Shown: positions 41,041 through 49,577 of the stretch, piece after piece | Layout: each line of letters opens with the position of its first letter | Position numbering within the stretch: the stretch's first letter is position 1 | Assembly (NCBI RefSeq): GCF_029626175.1 | Contig: NZ_JARUBM010000002.1 | Location: 5,783,001-5,847,000 of the forward strand | DNA: 64,000 nucleotides | Source of the DNA: Micromonospora sp. WMMD1082 | GTDB lineage: Bacteria > Actinomycetota > Actinomycetes > Mycobacteriales > Micromonosporaceae | Direction of reading: 5' to 3' | Program-made: the position numbers and the translations under genes | The notes under the pieces: generated by a model | What the model was told of the DNA's origin: nothing | Databases searched by the model: none | The model's input: the letters and a program-made list of their open reading frames with translations, nothing else

Positions 41041-42372
41041 ATGCGGATCACGCGCGTGGTCATGGCGGTCGTGGTCGTACTGTCGGCCGGTGTCCTGGCG
41101 GGCACGGCGAACGCCAACGGGACGTCGCCGTTCACCGTGGTCAACGGGTCGATCCAACCGGCGACCGGCACGCCGCAGCCGCCCTCGGGCACCCATGCCA
41201 CGCTGTGGCGCAACGCCAGCCACGCCACCACCACCGTGCAGGGCGCCGGCCGGCTGGTGATCGGGGCCATCGGCGACCACTGCGAGGGCTGGCCCACCAT
41301 CCGGGTGAGCGTGGGCGGCACCCCGGCCGGAGAGGTCACCGTCACCAGCGCCGTCGACTACGGCGGCTACGTCGTGGGCGCCCCGTTGGCCGAGGGCCGG
41401 TACGACATCCGGATCGACCTGGTCAACGACCGGTACACGGCCGAGTGCGACCGCAACGTGCACCTGGCGTACGCCCGGATGCAGGCGCCGCCGGCGGTCG
41501 ACACCACGTTCACCTTCGCGGTGGTGCCGGACACGCAGGAGGAGGTGCTCACCGCGACGGACACCCGGCTGCGCCAGCGCGTCGACTGGCTGGTCGCCCA
41601 GCGCACCGCGCTCGACCTGCGCTTCGTCACGCACTCCGGCGACGTGGTCAACTACGACACCGCCGACCACGTGCAGTACGCGCGCGCCCGGGCCGCGTTG
41701 CGCCCACTGGAGGCGGCCGGCCTGCCGTACACGCTGGCCGTCGGCAACCACGACACCCAGGCCGCCGGCCCGGACGGCGAACTGCGTAGTCCCGCCGGGC
41801 AGTTGCTGCGCGACACCACGGTGTTCAACCGGTACTTCACCGCTGGGCGGTTCGGGGCGGTGCAGGGCCAGTTCGAGGCCGGCAAGGTGGACAACGCGTA
41901 CGCCACCTACAGCGCGGGCGGGGTGCGGTGGTTGGTGCTGACCCTGGAACTGTGGCCGCGCCGGGCGGCCGTCGCGTGGGCGCAGGCCGTCGTCGCCGCC
42001 CACCCCCTGCACAACGTGGTCATCGTGACCCACCATTATCTGGAGAGCGACGCGACCATCGGCCAGGACGCCGGCTACGGCTCCACCAGCCCGCAGTACC
42101 TCTTCGACAACCTGGTGACGCGCTATCCCAACATCCGCCTCGTCTTCTCCGGGCACACGGGCGCGGCGGCGTCGCGGGTGGATACCGGCGTGCACGGCAA
42201 CCGGATCCACTCCTTCCTGCAGACCTTCCACTCCCGCCGTACCAACCCGGTCCGGCTGGTCGAGGTCGACACGGCGGCGAACTCGCTGCGTACCTGGATC
42301 TACGCGCCGCACACCGCCGAGACCTTCCCGGAACACGACCGTACGTACACCGGGATCGGCCTGGTGCGCTGA
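41041..42372 (+). CDS. secreted metallophosphoesterase
   Basis: A 443-residue exported calcineurin-like phosphoesterase. A signal peptide (VVMAVVVVLSAGVLAGTANA) is followed by a beta-rich domain (about residues 25-150). The metallophosphoesterase domain shows FAVVPDTQEE, THSGDVVNYD, VGNHDTQ, IVTHHYLES and FSGHTGAA. The first motif has D-x-Q in place of D-x-H, and the last has G-H-x-G in place of G-H-x-H, changes seen in some secreted members. GGGAGGG precedes the ATG. The substrate (phosphodiester, phosphoester or nucleotide) is unknown. Confidence 0.85.
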   Translation: MRITRVVMAVVVVLSAGVLAGTANANGTSPFTVVNGSIQPATGTPQPPSGTHATLWRNASHATTTVQGAGRLVIGAIGDHCEGWPTIRVSVGGTPAGEVTVTSAVDYGGYVVGAPLAEGRYDIRIDLVNDRYTAECDRNVHLAYARMQAPPAVDTTFTFAVVPDTQEEVLTATDTRLRQRVDWLVAQRTALDLRFVTHSGDVVNYDTADHVQYARARAALRPLEAAGLPYTLAVGNHDTQAAGPDGELRSPAGQLLRDTTVFNRYFTAGRFGAVQGQFEAGKVDNAYATYSAGGVRWLVLTLELWPRRAAVAWAQAVVAAHPLHNVVIVTHHYLESDATIGQDAGYGSTSPQYLFDNLVTRYPNIRLVFSGHTGAAASRVDTGVHGNRIHSFLQTFHSRRTNPVRLVEVDTAANSLRTWIYAPHTAETFPEHDRTYTGIGLVR

Positions 42373-42422
42373 CCCGCGCTGACCCGCGCGCAGGTCAGCG
42401 CCGGCCAGTGTCGGTCTCGAAA

Positions 42423-43271
42423 CTATCCTAAAACCGTCTCGTTATTGTCCGTCGAGTCGAGGTGGCGGTAGAGGGTGGCCCGCGAGACGCCGAACTCGGC
42501 GGCGATCTCGTCGGCCGAATGGGTGCCCGCCTGGTGCATCCCGCGGGCGTGCCGCACCTGCTCCGGACTCATCGACCGGGGTCGTCCCGGCCGTCGCCGG
42601 CCCACCCGTCCGGGTGCCGGCGGACCGGTGGCGGCAGCCGCACCGCCCTCGCCGGCCGTCACGACGTCGGTCGTCGTCGCTGAGGCGAGCGTCGTCGCGC
42701 CGGTTGCCGTCTCTCCGGCGCGGGGCGGCGGCTCGCCCAGCAGGCGACGGACGCCGTCGAGCATGTCGACCCGCAGGACGTGTTCCGACACGTCGGGAAA
42801 GAAGAGCACCGGGTCGCCGCACATCGCGATCGCCTGCACGGCCCGGACCCGCTCCCGCACCCCGGCGTCCGGACCGGCGACGATCTCGTTGGCCCGCATC
42901 GCGATCTGCAGCAGCCGCTGGTAGGTGGTGCTCCGGTCGACCAGCGCGAGGTCGTGGTAGAACATCCACAGCCTGCGGCGATGGGCCAGCATGGTGTCCA
43001 CCCAGCCCTCGATCAGCACCCACCGGGCCCGCGGCGGTGGCAGGGCGCCGGCCGCGTCGAGCAGGTTCTCCAGGTCGCTGACCAACGGCTCGGCGAGGTC
43101 GGTGAGGAGATCCGCCTTGCTGGGGAAGTGGTAGAGGATCGCGGCCTTGGTCAGCCGCAGCCGCTCGGCGATCTGCCGCAGCGAGGTGCGCTGGTAGCCC
43201 TGCTCGGCGAAGAGGTCGAGCGCGGCGCGCAGGATCCGGCTGCGGGTGCCGTCGGTCTCCTCCCAGGTCAT
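42423..43271 (-). CDS. TetR-family regulator fused to a resolvase-type helix-turn-helix
   Basis: A 282-residue regulator. The N-terminal TetR domain reads TRSRILRAALDLFAEQGYQ, then TSLRQIAERLRLTKAAILYHF (residues about 8-55). A ligand domain follows (about 60-190) and then a low-complexity Ala/Thr/Gly linker. The last 60 residues contain RRRPGRPRSMSPEQVRHARG and EIAAEFGVSRATLYRHL, the HTH_7 element of Hin-type recombinases. TAGGCT (43279-43284, minus) ends 7 nt before the ATG, a leaderless start. It is divergent from an ABC-2 exporter it probably represses. Confidence 0.87.
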   Translation of the reverse strand: MTWEETDGTRSRILRAALDLFAEQGYQRTSLRQIAERLRLTKAAILYHFPSKADLLTDLAEPLVSDLENLLDAAGALPPPRARWVLIEGWVDTMLAHRRRLWMFYHDLALVDRSTTYQRLLQIAMRANEIVAGPDAGVRERVRAVQAIAMCGDPVLFFPDVSEHVLRVDMLDGVRRLLGEPPPRAGETATGATTLASATTTDVVTAGEGGAAAATGPPAPGRVGRRRPGRPRSMSPEQVRHARGMHQAGTHSADEIAAEFGVSRATLYRHLDSTDNNETVLG

Positions 43272-43380
43272 GGCGTCCAGCCTAGCCGCCGCTGACCGCC
43301 GGACGGGGGCCGCTGCGCCGGCCCCTTACCATCGGTCAGTACAGTGGGAGTTGGCAGGCACGCAACGGCGGGAGGCGCCC

Positions 43381-44358
43381 ATGTCCGTGATCTCCATCGA
43401 GAGCCTCGTCAAGACCTTCGGCGGCGTACGCGCGCTCGACGGGCTCGACCTGCGGGTGGAACCGGGGGAGGTGCACGGCTTTCTGGGGCCGAACGGCTCC
43501 GGCAAGTCCACCACGATCCGGATCCTGCTCGGTCTGCTGCGCCGCGACTCCGGGCAGGTGCGGATCCTCGACGGCGATCCCTGGCGCGACGCGGTCGCCC
43601 TGCACCGCCGCCTGGCGTACGTGCCGGGCGACGTCAACCTCTGGCCCAACCTCTCCGGCGGCGAGGCGATCGACCTGTTCGGCGCGCTGCGCGGCGGCCT
43701 GGACCAGCGCCGCCGCGACGAGCTGCTGCGCCGCTTCGACCTGGACCCGACGAAGAAGTGCCGCACCTACTCCAAGGGCAACCGGCAGAAGGTCGCCATC
43801 GTCGCCGCCTTCGCCTCCGACGTGGAGCTGTACGTCCTGGACGAACCCACGTCCGGGCTGGATCCGCTGATGGAGGCGGTGTTCCAGGAGGAGGTCCGCC
43901 AGCTCACCTCGGCCGGCGCGAGCGTGCTGCTGTCCAGCCACGTCCTGGCCGAGGTCGAGGCGCTGTGCGACCGGGTCAGCATCATCCGGGAGGGCCGCAT
44001 CGTCGAATCCGGCACCCTGGCCGAGCTGCGGCACCTGGCCCGCACCACGGTCACCGTCGAGACCGCCCGCCCGCTGACCGGCCTCACCGAGCTGCCGGGC
44101 GTGCACGAGGTCCGGCCGGTCGACGGTCGGGTACGCCTGGAGGTCGAGCCCGAGCACCTCGACACGCTGCTCGGCCACCTGGTCCGCTTCGAGGTCCGCG
44201 CGCTGACCAGTTCGCCGCCCACCCTGGAGGAACTCTTCCTGCGGCACTACGGCGACACCACCGCCGGCGACAGCCCCGTCGGTGGCAACGGCAGCGGTGG
44301 CGGCACGGACGGTGACAGCGTCGGTGACCGGCAGGCGTCCGCCGGAGGGGCCCGATGA
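43381..44358 (+). CDS. ABC-2 type transporter ATP-binding protein
   Basis: A 325-residue ABC ATPase for export. Walker A is FLGPNGSGKSTTIRIL, the signature is the variant TYSKGNRQKVAIVAAF, Walker B is LYVLDEPTSGLDPLME and the H-loop LLSSHVLAEVEALC. The S-K-G-N-R-Q signature marks the drug/antibiotic resistance subgroup. After about residue 295 comes a Gly/Ser/Asp linker-like tail. GGGAGG lies upstream of the ATG, and TACAGT (43339-43344) is a candidate -10. The stop overlaps the permease ATG (ATGA). Confidence 0.9.
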   Translation: MSVISIESLVKTFGGVRALDGLDLRVEPGEVHGFLGPNGSGKSTTIRILLGLLRRDSGQVRILDGDPWRDAVALHRRLAYVPGDVNLWPNLSGGEAIDLFGALRGGLDQRRRDELLRRFDLDPTKKCRTYSKGNRQKVAIVAAFASDVELYVLDEPTSGLDPLMEAVFQEEVRQLTSAGASVLLSSHVLAEVEALCDRVSIIREGRIVESGTLAELRHLARTTVTVETARPLTGLTELPGVHEVRPVDGRVRLEVEPEHLDTLLGHLVRFEVRALTSSPPTLEELFLRHYGDTTAGDSPVGGNGSGGGTDGDSVGDRQASAGGAR

Positions 44359-45980
44359 GCAGCTTCACCGGCACCGCCCGACTCGCCCGGCTCGCGGTGC
44401 GTCGCGACCGGGTCCGCCTGGGCATCTGGGTCCTCGGCACCCCGTTGATCGGCTATGCCCTCGCCGCGAGCGTCGCCGACTTCTACCCCGACGAGCAGAC
44501 CCGCCTCGGGTACGCCGAGGGCGCCACCAGCAGCGTGGTCGCCCGCGCGTTCAACGGCCCGGTGGCCAGCACCGAACTCGGTGCCGTGGTGGTCACCGAG
44601 ACGTACCTCACCCTGGCCCTGCTCGTCGCGTTGCTGAGCACCTTCGCGGTGGTCCGGCACACCCGGCAGAACGAGGAGACCGGGCGCGCCGAACTGCTCG
44701 GTGCCGCCGCCATCGGCCGGTACGCGCTGCTCACCGCCGCCCTGGTGGTCGTGGTCGGTGCCAACGTGCTCGCCGCCGCGCTGCTCGCGCTCGCCTTCAC
44801 CGGTGCCGGGCTGCCGGTCGCCGGCTCGGTGGCCGCCGCCGCGGCGATCGGCGGGGTCGGTGTCGCCTTCACCGGCGTGGCCGCCGTCACCGCCCAGTTG
44901 TCGGTGACCTCCCGGGGCGCGAACGCGCTCGCCGCCGCCACGGTGGGCGTCGCGTTCCTGCTCCGGGCCGCCGGTGACGTGTTCGGTGAGCGGGCCGCCG
45001 AGGGGATCCGGTTGGAGAGCGCCTGGCCGACCTGGGTGTCGCCGCTGGGCTGGGGCACCCAGGTGCGCGCGTTCGGCGGGGAGCGCTGGTGGGTCCTCGC
45101 CCTGCCCGTCGCCCTGCTGGTCGCCGGGGTCGCCGTGGCGTACGCGCTGGCCGAACGGCGCGACGTCGGCGCCGGCCTGCTCGCCGCGAAGCGAGGTCCG
45201 GCGCGGGCCGTGCCCGGGCTGCTCAGCCCGACGGGGCTGACCTGGCGCCTGCACCGTGGCGCGCTGGCCGGCTGGGCGGTCGCGGTGGCCGTGCTCGGCC
45301 TCTCCATGGGCGTCGCCGGCCACGAGGTGAACGACCTGATCGCCGACAACGAGGCGACGGCCGAGGTGATCGCCCAGCTGGGCGGCGGGGACGAGTTGGT
45401 CGACGCGTACCTGGCCGCGATGCTCGGGATCTTCGCGCTGACCATCGGGGCGTACGTCGTGCAGGCCCTGCTGCGCACCCGGGCCGACGAATCCGACGGC
45501 ATACTCGAACCGCTGCTCGCCACGGCGGTCAGCCGCACCCGGTGGCTCGGTACGCAGGTGGCCGGCGCCGTGCTCGGTGCGCTGGCGCTGATGCTGCTGG
45601 CCGGCGTGACCACGGGCCTCGGGTACGGCCTCTCCGTCGGTGACCCGATCGGCTGGACCGTCGACCTCGGCGGCGCGGCGTTGCTGTGGCTACCGGCCCT
45701 GCTGGTGGTCGCCGGGCTGGTGACCGCCCTGTTCGGGGCGCTGCCGCGCTGGTCGGTCGCGCTGAGCTGGGCGGCGCTGATCGCGTTCCTGCTGCTCGGG
45801 CAGTTGGGCGCGGTGCTCGACCTGCCACAGGCCGCGCTGAACCTCTCGCCCTACACCCACGTGCCCTCGGTCCCCGCCGCCGACCTGACGCTCCCACCCC
45901 TGGCGATCCTCACCGCCGTCGCCGCCCTCTTCCTAGCCGCCGGCCTGGCCACCTTCCGCCACCGCGACACCCCCACCTGA
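44355..45980 (+). CDS. ABC-2 type exporter permease (polyketide/antibiotic transporter-like)
   Basis: A 541-residue membrane protein with about twelve helices in two six-helix halves joined near residue 290, the layout of the large actinobacterial antibiotic ABC-2 permeases. Recognisable are VLGTPLIGYALAASVADFYP, RQNEETGRAELLGAAAIGR (first-half loop), RTRADESDGILEPLLATAVS (second-half loop with the same E-x-x-x-x-x-E-x-L pattern) and a C-terminal PLAILTAVAALFLAAGL helix. With the ATPase and the divergent TetR-type regulator it forms a likely drug or metabolite efflux unit. A long inverted repeat follows its stop. Confidence 0.85.
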   Translation: MSSFTGTARLARLAVRRDRVRLGIWVLGTPLIGYALAASVADFYPDEQTRLGYAEGATSSVVARAFNGPVASTELGAVVVTETYLTLALLVALLSTFAVVRHTRQNEETGRAELLGAAAIGRYALLTAALVVVVGANVLAAALLALAFTGAGLPVAGSVAAAAAIGGVGVAFTGVAAVTAQLSVTSRGANALAAATVGVAFLLRAAGDVFGERAAEGIRLESAWPTWVSPLGWGTQVRAFGGERWWVLALPVALLVAGVAVAYALAERRDVGAGLLAAKRGPARAVPGLLSPTGLTWRLHRGALAGWAVAVAVLGLSMGVAGHEVNDLIADNEATAEVIAQLGGGDELVDAYLAAMLGIFALTIGAYVVQALLRTRADESDGILEPLLATAVSRTRWLGTQVAGAVLGALALMLLAGVTTGLGYGLSVGDPIGWTVDLGGAALLWLPALLVVAGLVTALFGALPRWSVALSWAALIAFLLLGQLGAVLDLPQAALNLSPYTHVPSVPAADLTLPPLAILTAVAALFLAAGLATFRHRDTPT

Positions 45981-45986
45981 TCCCAT

Positions 45987-46047
45987 GATCGTCTGCGGTT
46001 GGGTGACTCGACACGCCGCCGCGCGAGTCACCCAACCGCAAACGATC
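45987..46047. terminator. 24-bp-arm inverted repeat after the exporter operon
   Basis: Arms 45987-46010 and 46024-46047 (one mismatch, 13-nt loop), with GATC at both outer ends. It starts 7 nt after the permease stop. The converging neighbour (amino-acid ABC ATPase) ends at 46184. It probably terminates transcription from the left. Confidence 0.6.
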
Positions 46048-46183
46048 AACGGGTTCCTGTAGCACACCGGGGACGGGGTTGGCGGGTTGTGCACAAGGGG
46101 GTTCGGTGTCCACAGGGGGCGCCGGAGGCGGGTGGCGGCAGGTGCGGATCCGGGTCGCCGGGCGGACGCGGGCGCGGCGGTGG

Positions 46184-46915
46184 TCAGAGGACCTGGGAGA
46201 GGAAACGGCGCAGGCGGGGGTGCTGGGCCGACTCGAAGAGCGCCGCTGGTTCGCCGGCCTCCAGCACCACGCCGGCGTCCATGAAGGCGACGGTGTCGGC
46301 CACCTCCCGGGCGAAGCCCATCTCGTGGGTCACCACCACCATCGTCATGCCCTGCGCGGCGAGGTCCGCCATCAGCGCCAGCACGCCCTTGACGAGTTCC
46401 GGGTCCAGCGCCGAGGTGGCCTCGTCGAAGAGCATCACCTGCGGCTGCATGGCCAGGGCGCGGGCGATGGCGACCCGCTGCTGCTGCCCGCCGGACAGGT
46501 GCGCCGGTCGGGCGTCGGCCTTCGCGGCCAGCCCCACCTGGTCCAGGTGGGCGCGGGCCACCGATACCGCCTCGTCCTCGCCGAGCCCCCGGATCCGGCG
46601 CAGGGCGAGCGTGATGTTGCGTAGCACGCTCATGTGCGGGAAGAGGTTGAACTGCTGGAAGACCATGCCGATGCGCTGCCGCAGCGCGTCGGGATCGTCG
46701 CGCAGGACGCTGCGCCCGTCCAGCAGCACGTCGCCACGGTCCGGTTCGAGGAGCCGGTTGACCGTACGCAGCAGGGTGGACTTGCCCGACCCGGACGGGC
46801 CGATCACGCAGGCCGTCGCGCCCCGGGCCACGTCCAGGTCCACCCCGCGCAGCACCTGGTGGCGTCCGAAGGCCAGGTGCACGTCGCGCAGGCTCAGGCT
46901 GACCGAGGCGCTCAT
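46184..46915 (-). CDS. polar amino acid ABC transporter ATP-binding protein
   Basis: A 243-residue ABC ATPase of the polar amino-acid class. Walker A is [14 protein letters not shown], the Q-loop [17 protein letters not shown], the signature [17 protein letters not shown], Walker [17 protein letters not shown] and the H-loop [15 protein letters not shown]. The [10 protein letters not shown]-loop is typical of GlnQ/HisP/TcyN-type importers. The ATG overlaps the permease stop (ATGA). The operon leader (SAM-IV riboswitch and cysteine leader peptide) suggests methionine or cystine as substrate rather than glutamine. Confidence 0.9.
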   Translation of the reverse strand: MSASVSLSLRDVHLAFGRHQVLRGVDLDVARGATACVIGPSGSGKSTLLRTVNRLLEPDRGDVLLDGRSVLRDDPDALRQRIGMVFQQFNLFPHMSVLRNITLALRRIRGLGEDEAVSVARAHLDQVGLAAKADARPAHLSGGQQQRVAIARALAMQPQVMLFDEATSALDPELVKGVLALMADLAAQGMTMVVVTHEMGFAREVADTVAFMDAGVVLEAGEPAALFESAQHPRLRRFLSQVL

Positions 46916-47694
46916 CGCTGGTTTCCTCCCGCGGCGCCGGGCAGCGCCAGGTCCAGGTCGTCGGGATCGTCACCGGCCGGGCCGGTCGCCGGCCGGCCGT
47001 GCCGCAGCCGCCGGTCGATCCAGTTGACGACGTGCGTCAGCGGCACGGTCAGCGTCAGGTAGAACAGGCCGGCCAGCAGCAGCGCCGACTGGTTGCCGGT
47101 GTTGGCCGCGTAGTCCTGTCCGATCCGGAACAGTTCCCGCTGGCTGGCCAGCAGGCCCAGGAAGTAGACCAGGCTGGAGTCCTTGATCAGGGCGATCAGC
47201 TGGTTCACCCAGGCCGGCAGGATCCGCCGGATCCCCTGCGGGATGATCACCATCCGCATCGCCGCACCCCAGGAGAAGCCCAGCGCGCGGGCCGCCTCCA
47301 ACTGGGTGGCCTCCACCGACTGGATGCCGGAGCGGAAGATCTCCCCGATGTACGCCGACGCGATCAGCGACAGCGCCAGGATCCCCAGCGGGTACGGATT
47401 GGGCCCCCACACCTGCATGCCCAGCGGGGCCAGGCCGACCCCGATGAGCAGGATCGTCGCCGCGGCCGGTAGGCCGCGGAACACGTCGGTGTAGACCCGG
47501 GCCGGCCACCGCAACCAGCGGGTACGCGAGATGCCCGCCACGGCCAGCACGATGCCCAGCGCGGAGCCGAGCAGGGCGGCGGTGACCGCGAGGATCAGCG
47601 TGTTCGGCAACCCGACGGTGAGCATCTCGGGTAGCGCCTCGCGCATGGACTCCCAGTCGAAGAACGTCTCCCACAGGGTGCGCAACGGATCCAC
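46912..47694 (-). CDS. polar amino acid ABC transporter permease
   Basis: A 260-residue HisM/GlnP-type permease with five or six helices and the [17 protein letters not shown] coupling motif near residue 160. GTG 47694 is chosen because GGAGG (minus strand, 47701-47705) lies 6 nt upstream; a TTG two codons earlier abuts the ribosome-binding site. A Pro/Asp-rich C-terminal tail follows the last helix. It follows the binding-protein gene and overlaps the ATPase gene, giving the order binding protein, permease, ATPase. Confidence 0.9.
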   Translation of the reverse strand: MDPLRTLWETFFDWESMREALPEMLTVGLPNTLILAVTAALLGSALGIVLAVAGISRTRWLRWPARVYTDVFRGLPAAATILLIGVGLAPLGMQVWGPNPYPLGILALSLIASAYIGEIFRSGIQSVEATQLEAARALGFSWGAAMRMVIIPQGIRRILPAWVNQLIALIKDSSLVYFLGLLASQRELFRIGQDYAANTGNQSALLLAGLFYLTLTVPLTHVVNWIDRRLRHGRPATGPAGDDPDDLDLALPGAAGGNQR

Positions 47695-47729
47695 GGTCAA
47701 CCTCCGCCCTGCTCGCTCGTCGTCCTACC

Positions 47730-48584
47730 TCAGGAGGCGGCCGACGCCGCGGGCGCAGCCACCGCGCCACTGCCCGGGGTGAAGTCGGCCGGGATCGGCC
47801 GGCCCGGGTAGTACTGCTCCTGCAGGCGGGTCCAGGTGCCGTCCGCGATCACCTCGTCGAGGGCCTTGTTGAGCGCCTCGCGCAGCGCGTCGTTGCCCTT
47901 GGCGAAGGCGTACGCGGTCGGGGCCGGGCTGAGTTCCTTCGCGGCCACCTCGATCTTGCCGCCGCTGTCGGCGGCGGTCTTCTCGCCGATCTCCGCCGGG
48001 GCGATCCAGGCGTCCGCGGTGCCGGCCTTGAGCTGGTTGATGGCGCCGTTGTAGTCGGGCACCCGCACCGGGTCGAGACCCTTGTTGGTGGCGTAGTCGT
48101 CCTGGACGGTGCCCTGCACGACCACGACCCGCTTGCCGGGCAGCTCGTCGAAGCTGCTCAGCGACGAGCCGGCCGGCACGTCGAGGCCGAAGTAGCCGAA
48201 GTCGTACCCGTTGCCGAAGTCGACGGTCTTCTTCCGCGCCTCGGTGATGGTGATCGAGGAGCTGCCGATGTCGAACTTGCGGGTGTTGACCTGGGACAAC
48301 AGGGCCGAGAAGTCGGTGCCGACGAACTCGACCTTGAGCCCGAGCTTCTCGGCGGCGGCGACCAGCAGGTCGTTGTCGAAGCCGGTGAACGTGCCGTCCT
48401 TGAGGTACACGTTCGGCGGCGCGTCGGTGAGCGTGCCGGCCCGCAGCACCCCCGGCTGGAGCAGGTTGTACGGGTTGTCGGCGGACTCGCCGGCGTCCGA
48501 GCCGCAGGCGGTGAGGGTGGCGGCGCCGAGGATGGCGGCGACGCCGACGGCGGCGGCCCGGGTCAGGGCGGGAAGGAAGCGCAC
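47730..48584 (-). CDS. amino acid-binding lipoprotein (family 3 solute-binding protein)
   Basis: A 284-residue periplasm-type binding protein. The signal peptide ends in the lipobox LTAC (Cys near residue 27). LRAGTLTDAPPNVYLKDGTF, GFDNDLLVAAAEKLGLK, DIGSSSITITEARKKTVDF and VVQGTVQDDYA are family 3 blocks. A small Ala/Pro tail ends the protein. GTG 48584 has AGGAGA 7 nt upstream. It is the first structural gene behind the riboswitch and leader peptide. Family 3 proteins bind polar amino acids, including cystine and methionine in some clades. Confidence 0.9.
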   Translation of the reverse strand: MRFLPALTRAAAVGVAAILGAATLTACGSDAGESADNPYNLLQPGVLRAGTLTDAPPNVYLKDGTFTGFDNDLLVAAAEKLGLKVEFVGTDFSALLSQVNTRKFDIGSSSITITEARKKTVDFGNGYDFGYFGLDVPAGSSLSSFDELPGKRVVVVQGTVQDDYATNKGLDPVRVPDYNGAINQLKAGTADAWIAPAEIGEKTAADSGGKIEVAAKELSPAPTAYAFAKGNDALREALNKALDEVIADGTWTRLQEQYYPGRPIPADFTPGSGAVAAPAASAAS

Positions 48585-48721
48585 AGGTGTCTCCTGATCG
48601 AGCGGCGGCGGGCACGGACGTGCCGCGCCGACGGTCCGCCGCAGGGCGGACCGCTGGGATGGTTCAGTGACAGGCAGAAGTCAGCCGAGCCGGACTGGAT
48701 CGGTGACCGGGAGCGGCGCGG
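48585..48721 (-). promoter_or_regulatory. attenuator-like hairpins between leader peptide and transporter
   Basis: On the minus strand a 9-bp stem (48632-48640 with 48645-48653, 4-nt loop) and a second small stem (48612-48624, GGCAC with GTGCC) lie between the leader ORF stop and the first gene. There is no U-tract. They could act as terminator or as ribosome-binding-site control that answers to translation of the leader. Confidence 0.45.
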
Positions 48722-48823
48722 TCAGCTACACGCGGCGCTGCAGACCCGCATCATGTCGACGTGCCGGCGCCGGGTCAGTCCCGGGCAGGCCGCGACGGGA
48801 GCGGGGCGGCTGCGGTACGACAT
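48722..48823 (-). CDS. cysteine-containing leader peptide (33 aa)
   Basis: A small ORF from ATG 48823 with GAGGAG (48828-48833) 4 nt upstream. It begins MSYRSRPAPVAACPGL, continues TRRRHVDMMRVCSAACS and stops. The TRRRHVD-x-x-RV-x-S-x-x-C core is that of actinobacterial cysteine-responsive leader peptides; three Cys codons (13, 28 and 32) include two at the end, where stalling would matter. It starts about 25 nt after the SAM-IV riboswitch and lies 137 nt before the amino-acid binding protein gene. The two elements together form a compound leader. Confidence 0.8.
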   Translation of the reverse strand: MSYRSRPAPVAACPGLTRRRHVDMMRVCSAACS

Positions 48824-48845
48824 GGTTCTCCTCACGGTCGTGATG

Positions 48846-48969
48846 ACCTGGGAACCAGGCCACGTTTGCACCGGAGATCGCTCCGGTGCCTGGTCCTCAC
48901 CCGGGGCACCCCTACGCGGAGGAGGGTTGCCGGCCAGCGAGCCGGGGCTTGACGCTGGCGCTCATGACC
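48846..48969 (-). ncRNA. SAM-IV riboswitch
   Basis: Read on the minus strand, this begins GGTCATGAGCGCCAGCGTCA, continues AGCCCCGGCTCGCTGGCC, GGCAACCCTCC and GGGGTGCCCCGGGTGA, then GGACCAGGC. This series, in this order and spacing, is almost identical to the mycobacterial SAM-IV aptamer. A variable stem follows (CACCGGAG with CTCCGGTG, 48871-48890 region) and a strand that re-pairs with CCAGGC. SAM-IV RNAs lower expression when S-adenosylmethionine is high. The CUCCUCC in the aptamer could pair with the GAGGAG of the leader ORF. Confidence 0.9.
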
Positions 48970-48977
48970 TGCCGCCG

Positions 48978-48983
48978 AGGCTA
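48978..48983 (-). promoter_or_regulatory. -10 box of the riboswitch transcript
   Basis: TAGCCT on the minus strand, ending about 8 nt before the first conserved base of the SAM-IV aptamer. TGGACG about 19 nt further upstream is a possible weak -35. Confidence 0.5.
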
Positions 48984-49274
48984 GCAGCCGGTGACGGGGT
49001 GGCGTCCACCCGTTATGACGCCCCTCACGCCGGGCGCCGGGGTGGGTGTTGCCGACCCGGCGGGTGATCCTCTACCGTCTGCTCAGCGGTGGGCGGTGCG
49101 GTCCGCATCCGACCCGACACCGCCGGTGGTCCGCCACGCGGGCCGGGATGGTGGAGTCCCGGGCCCGTCGCGCGTGGCGGGTCGAGCCGGCGGGCGAACC
49201 CCGACCGGGCGGTCGGCGCGTCGAAGCGCCGTGCCAGCGGTGTACGGGGCGCGGACATCCACCGGGAGCACCCG

Positions 49275-49577
49275 TTGTATCTCACCCCCCACGAGCAGGA
49301 CCGCCTGCTCGTCCACGTGGCGGCCGACGTCGCCCGGCGCCGCCGCGACCGTGGCCTGCGCCTCAACTACCCGGAAGCCGTCGCGGTGATCACCGCCTTC
49401 CTCCTCGAAGGGGCCCGCGACGGGGCGTCCGTGGTCGACCTGATGGCCGCCGGTCGCGGCGTGCTGACCCGGGACGACGTGCAGGACGGCATCCCCGAGC
49501 TGCTGAGGGAGGTGCAGGTGGAGGCGACGTTCCCGGACGGCACCAAGCTGGTGACGGTGCACCACCCGATCCCGTGA
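49275..49577 (+). CDS. ureA: urease subunit gamma
   Basis: A 100-residue subunit, the family length. [41 protein letters not shown] and [24 protein letters not shown] (abridged here) are UreA hallmarks. TTG 49275 is chosen because it gives this length and GGGAG lies 6 nt upstream; longer frames reach back into non-coding sequence. UreA, UreB and UreC form the nickel enzyme that hydrolyses urea to ammonia and carbamate. The stop overlaps ureB (GTGA). Confidence 0.93.
   Translation: MYLTPHEQDRLLVHVAADVARRRRDRGLRLNYPEAVAVITAFLLEGARDGASVVDLMAAGRGVLTRDDVQDGIPELLREVQVEATFPDGTKLVTVHHPIP

Noticed and set aside
48850..48970. Another riboswitch class (SAM-I or cobalamin) for the minus-strand leader.
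   Set aside because: The ordered blocks GGCAACCCTCC and GGGGTGCCCCGGGTGA with the leading GGTCATGAG match SAM-IV specifically.
49080..49274. An N-terminally longer UreA starting near 49089.
   Set aside because: UreA is 100 residues in the family, and the upstream residues are Arg/Gly/Pro-rich. GGGAG 6 nt before TTG 49275 fits better.
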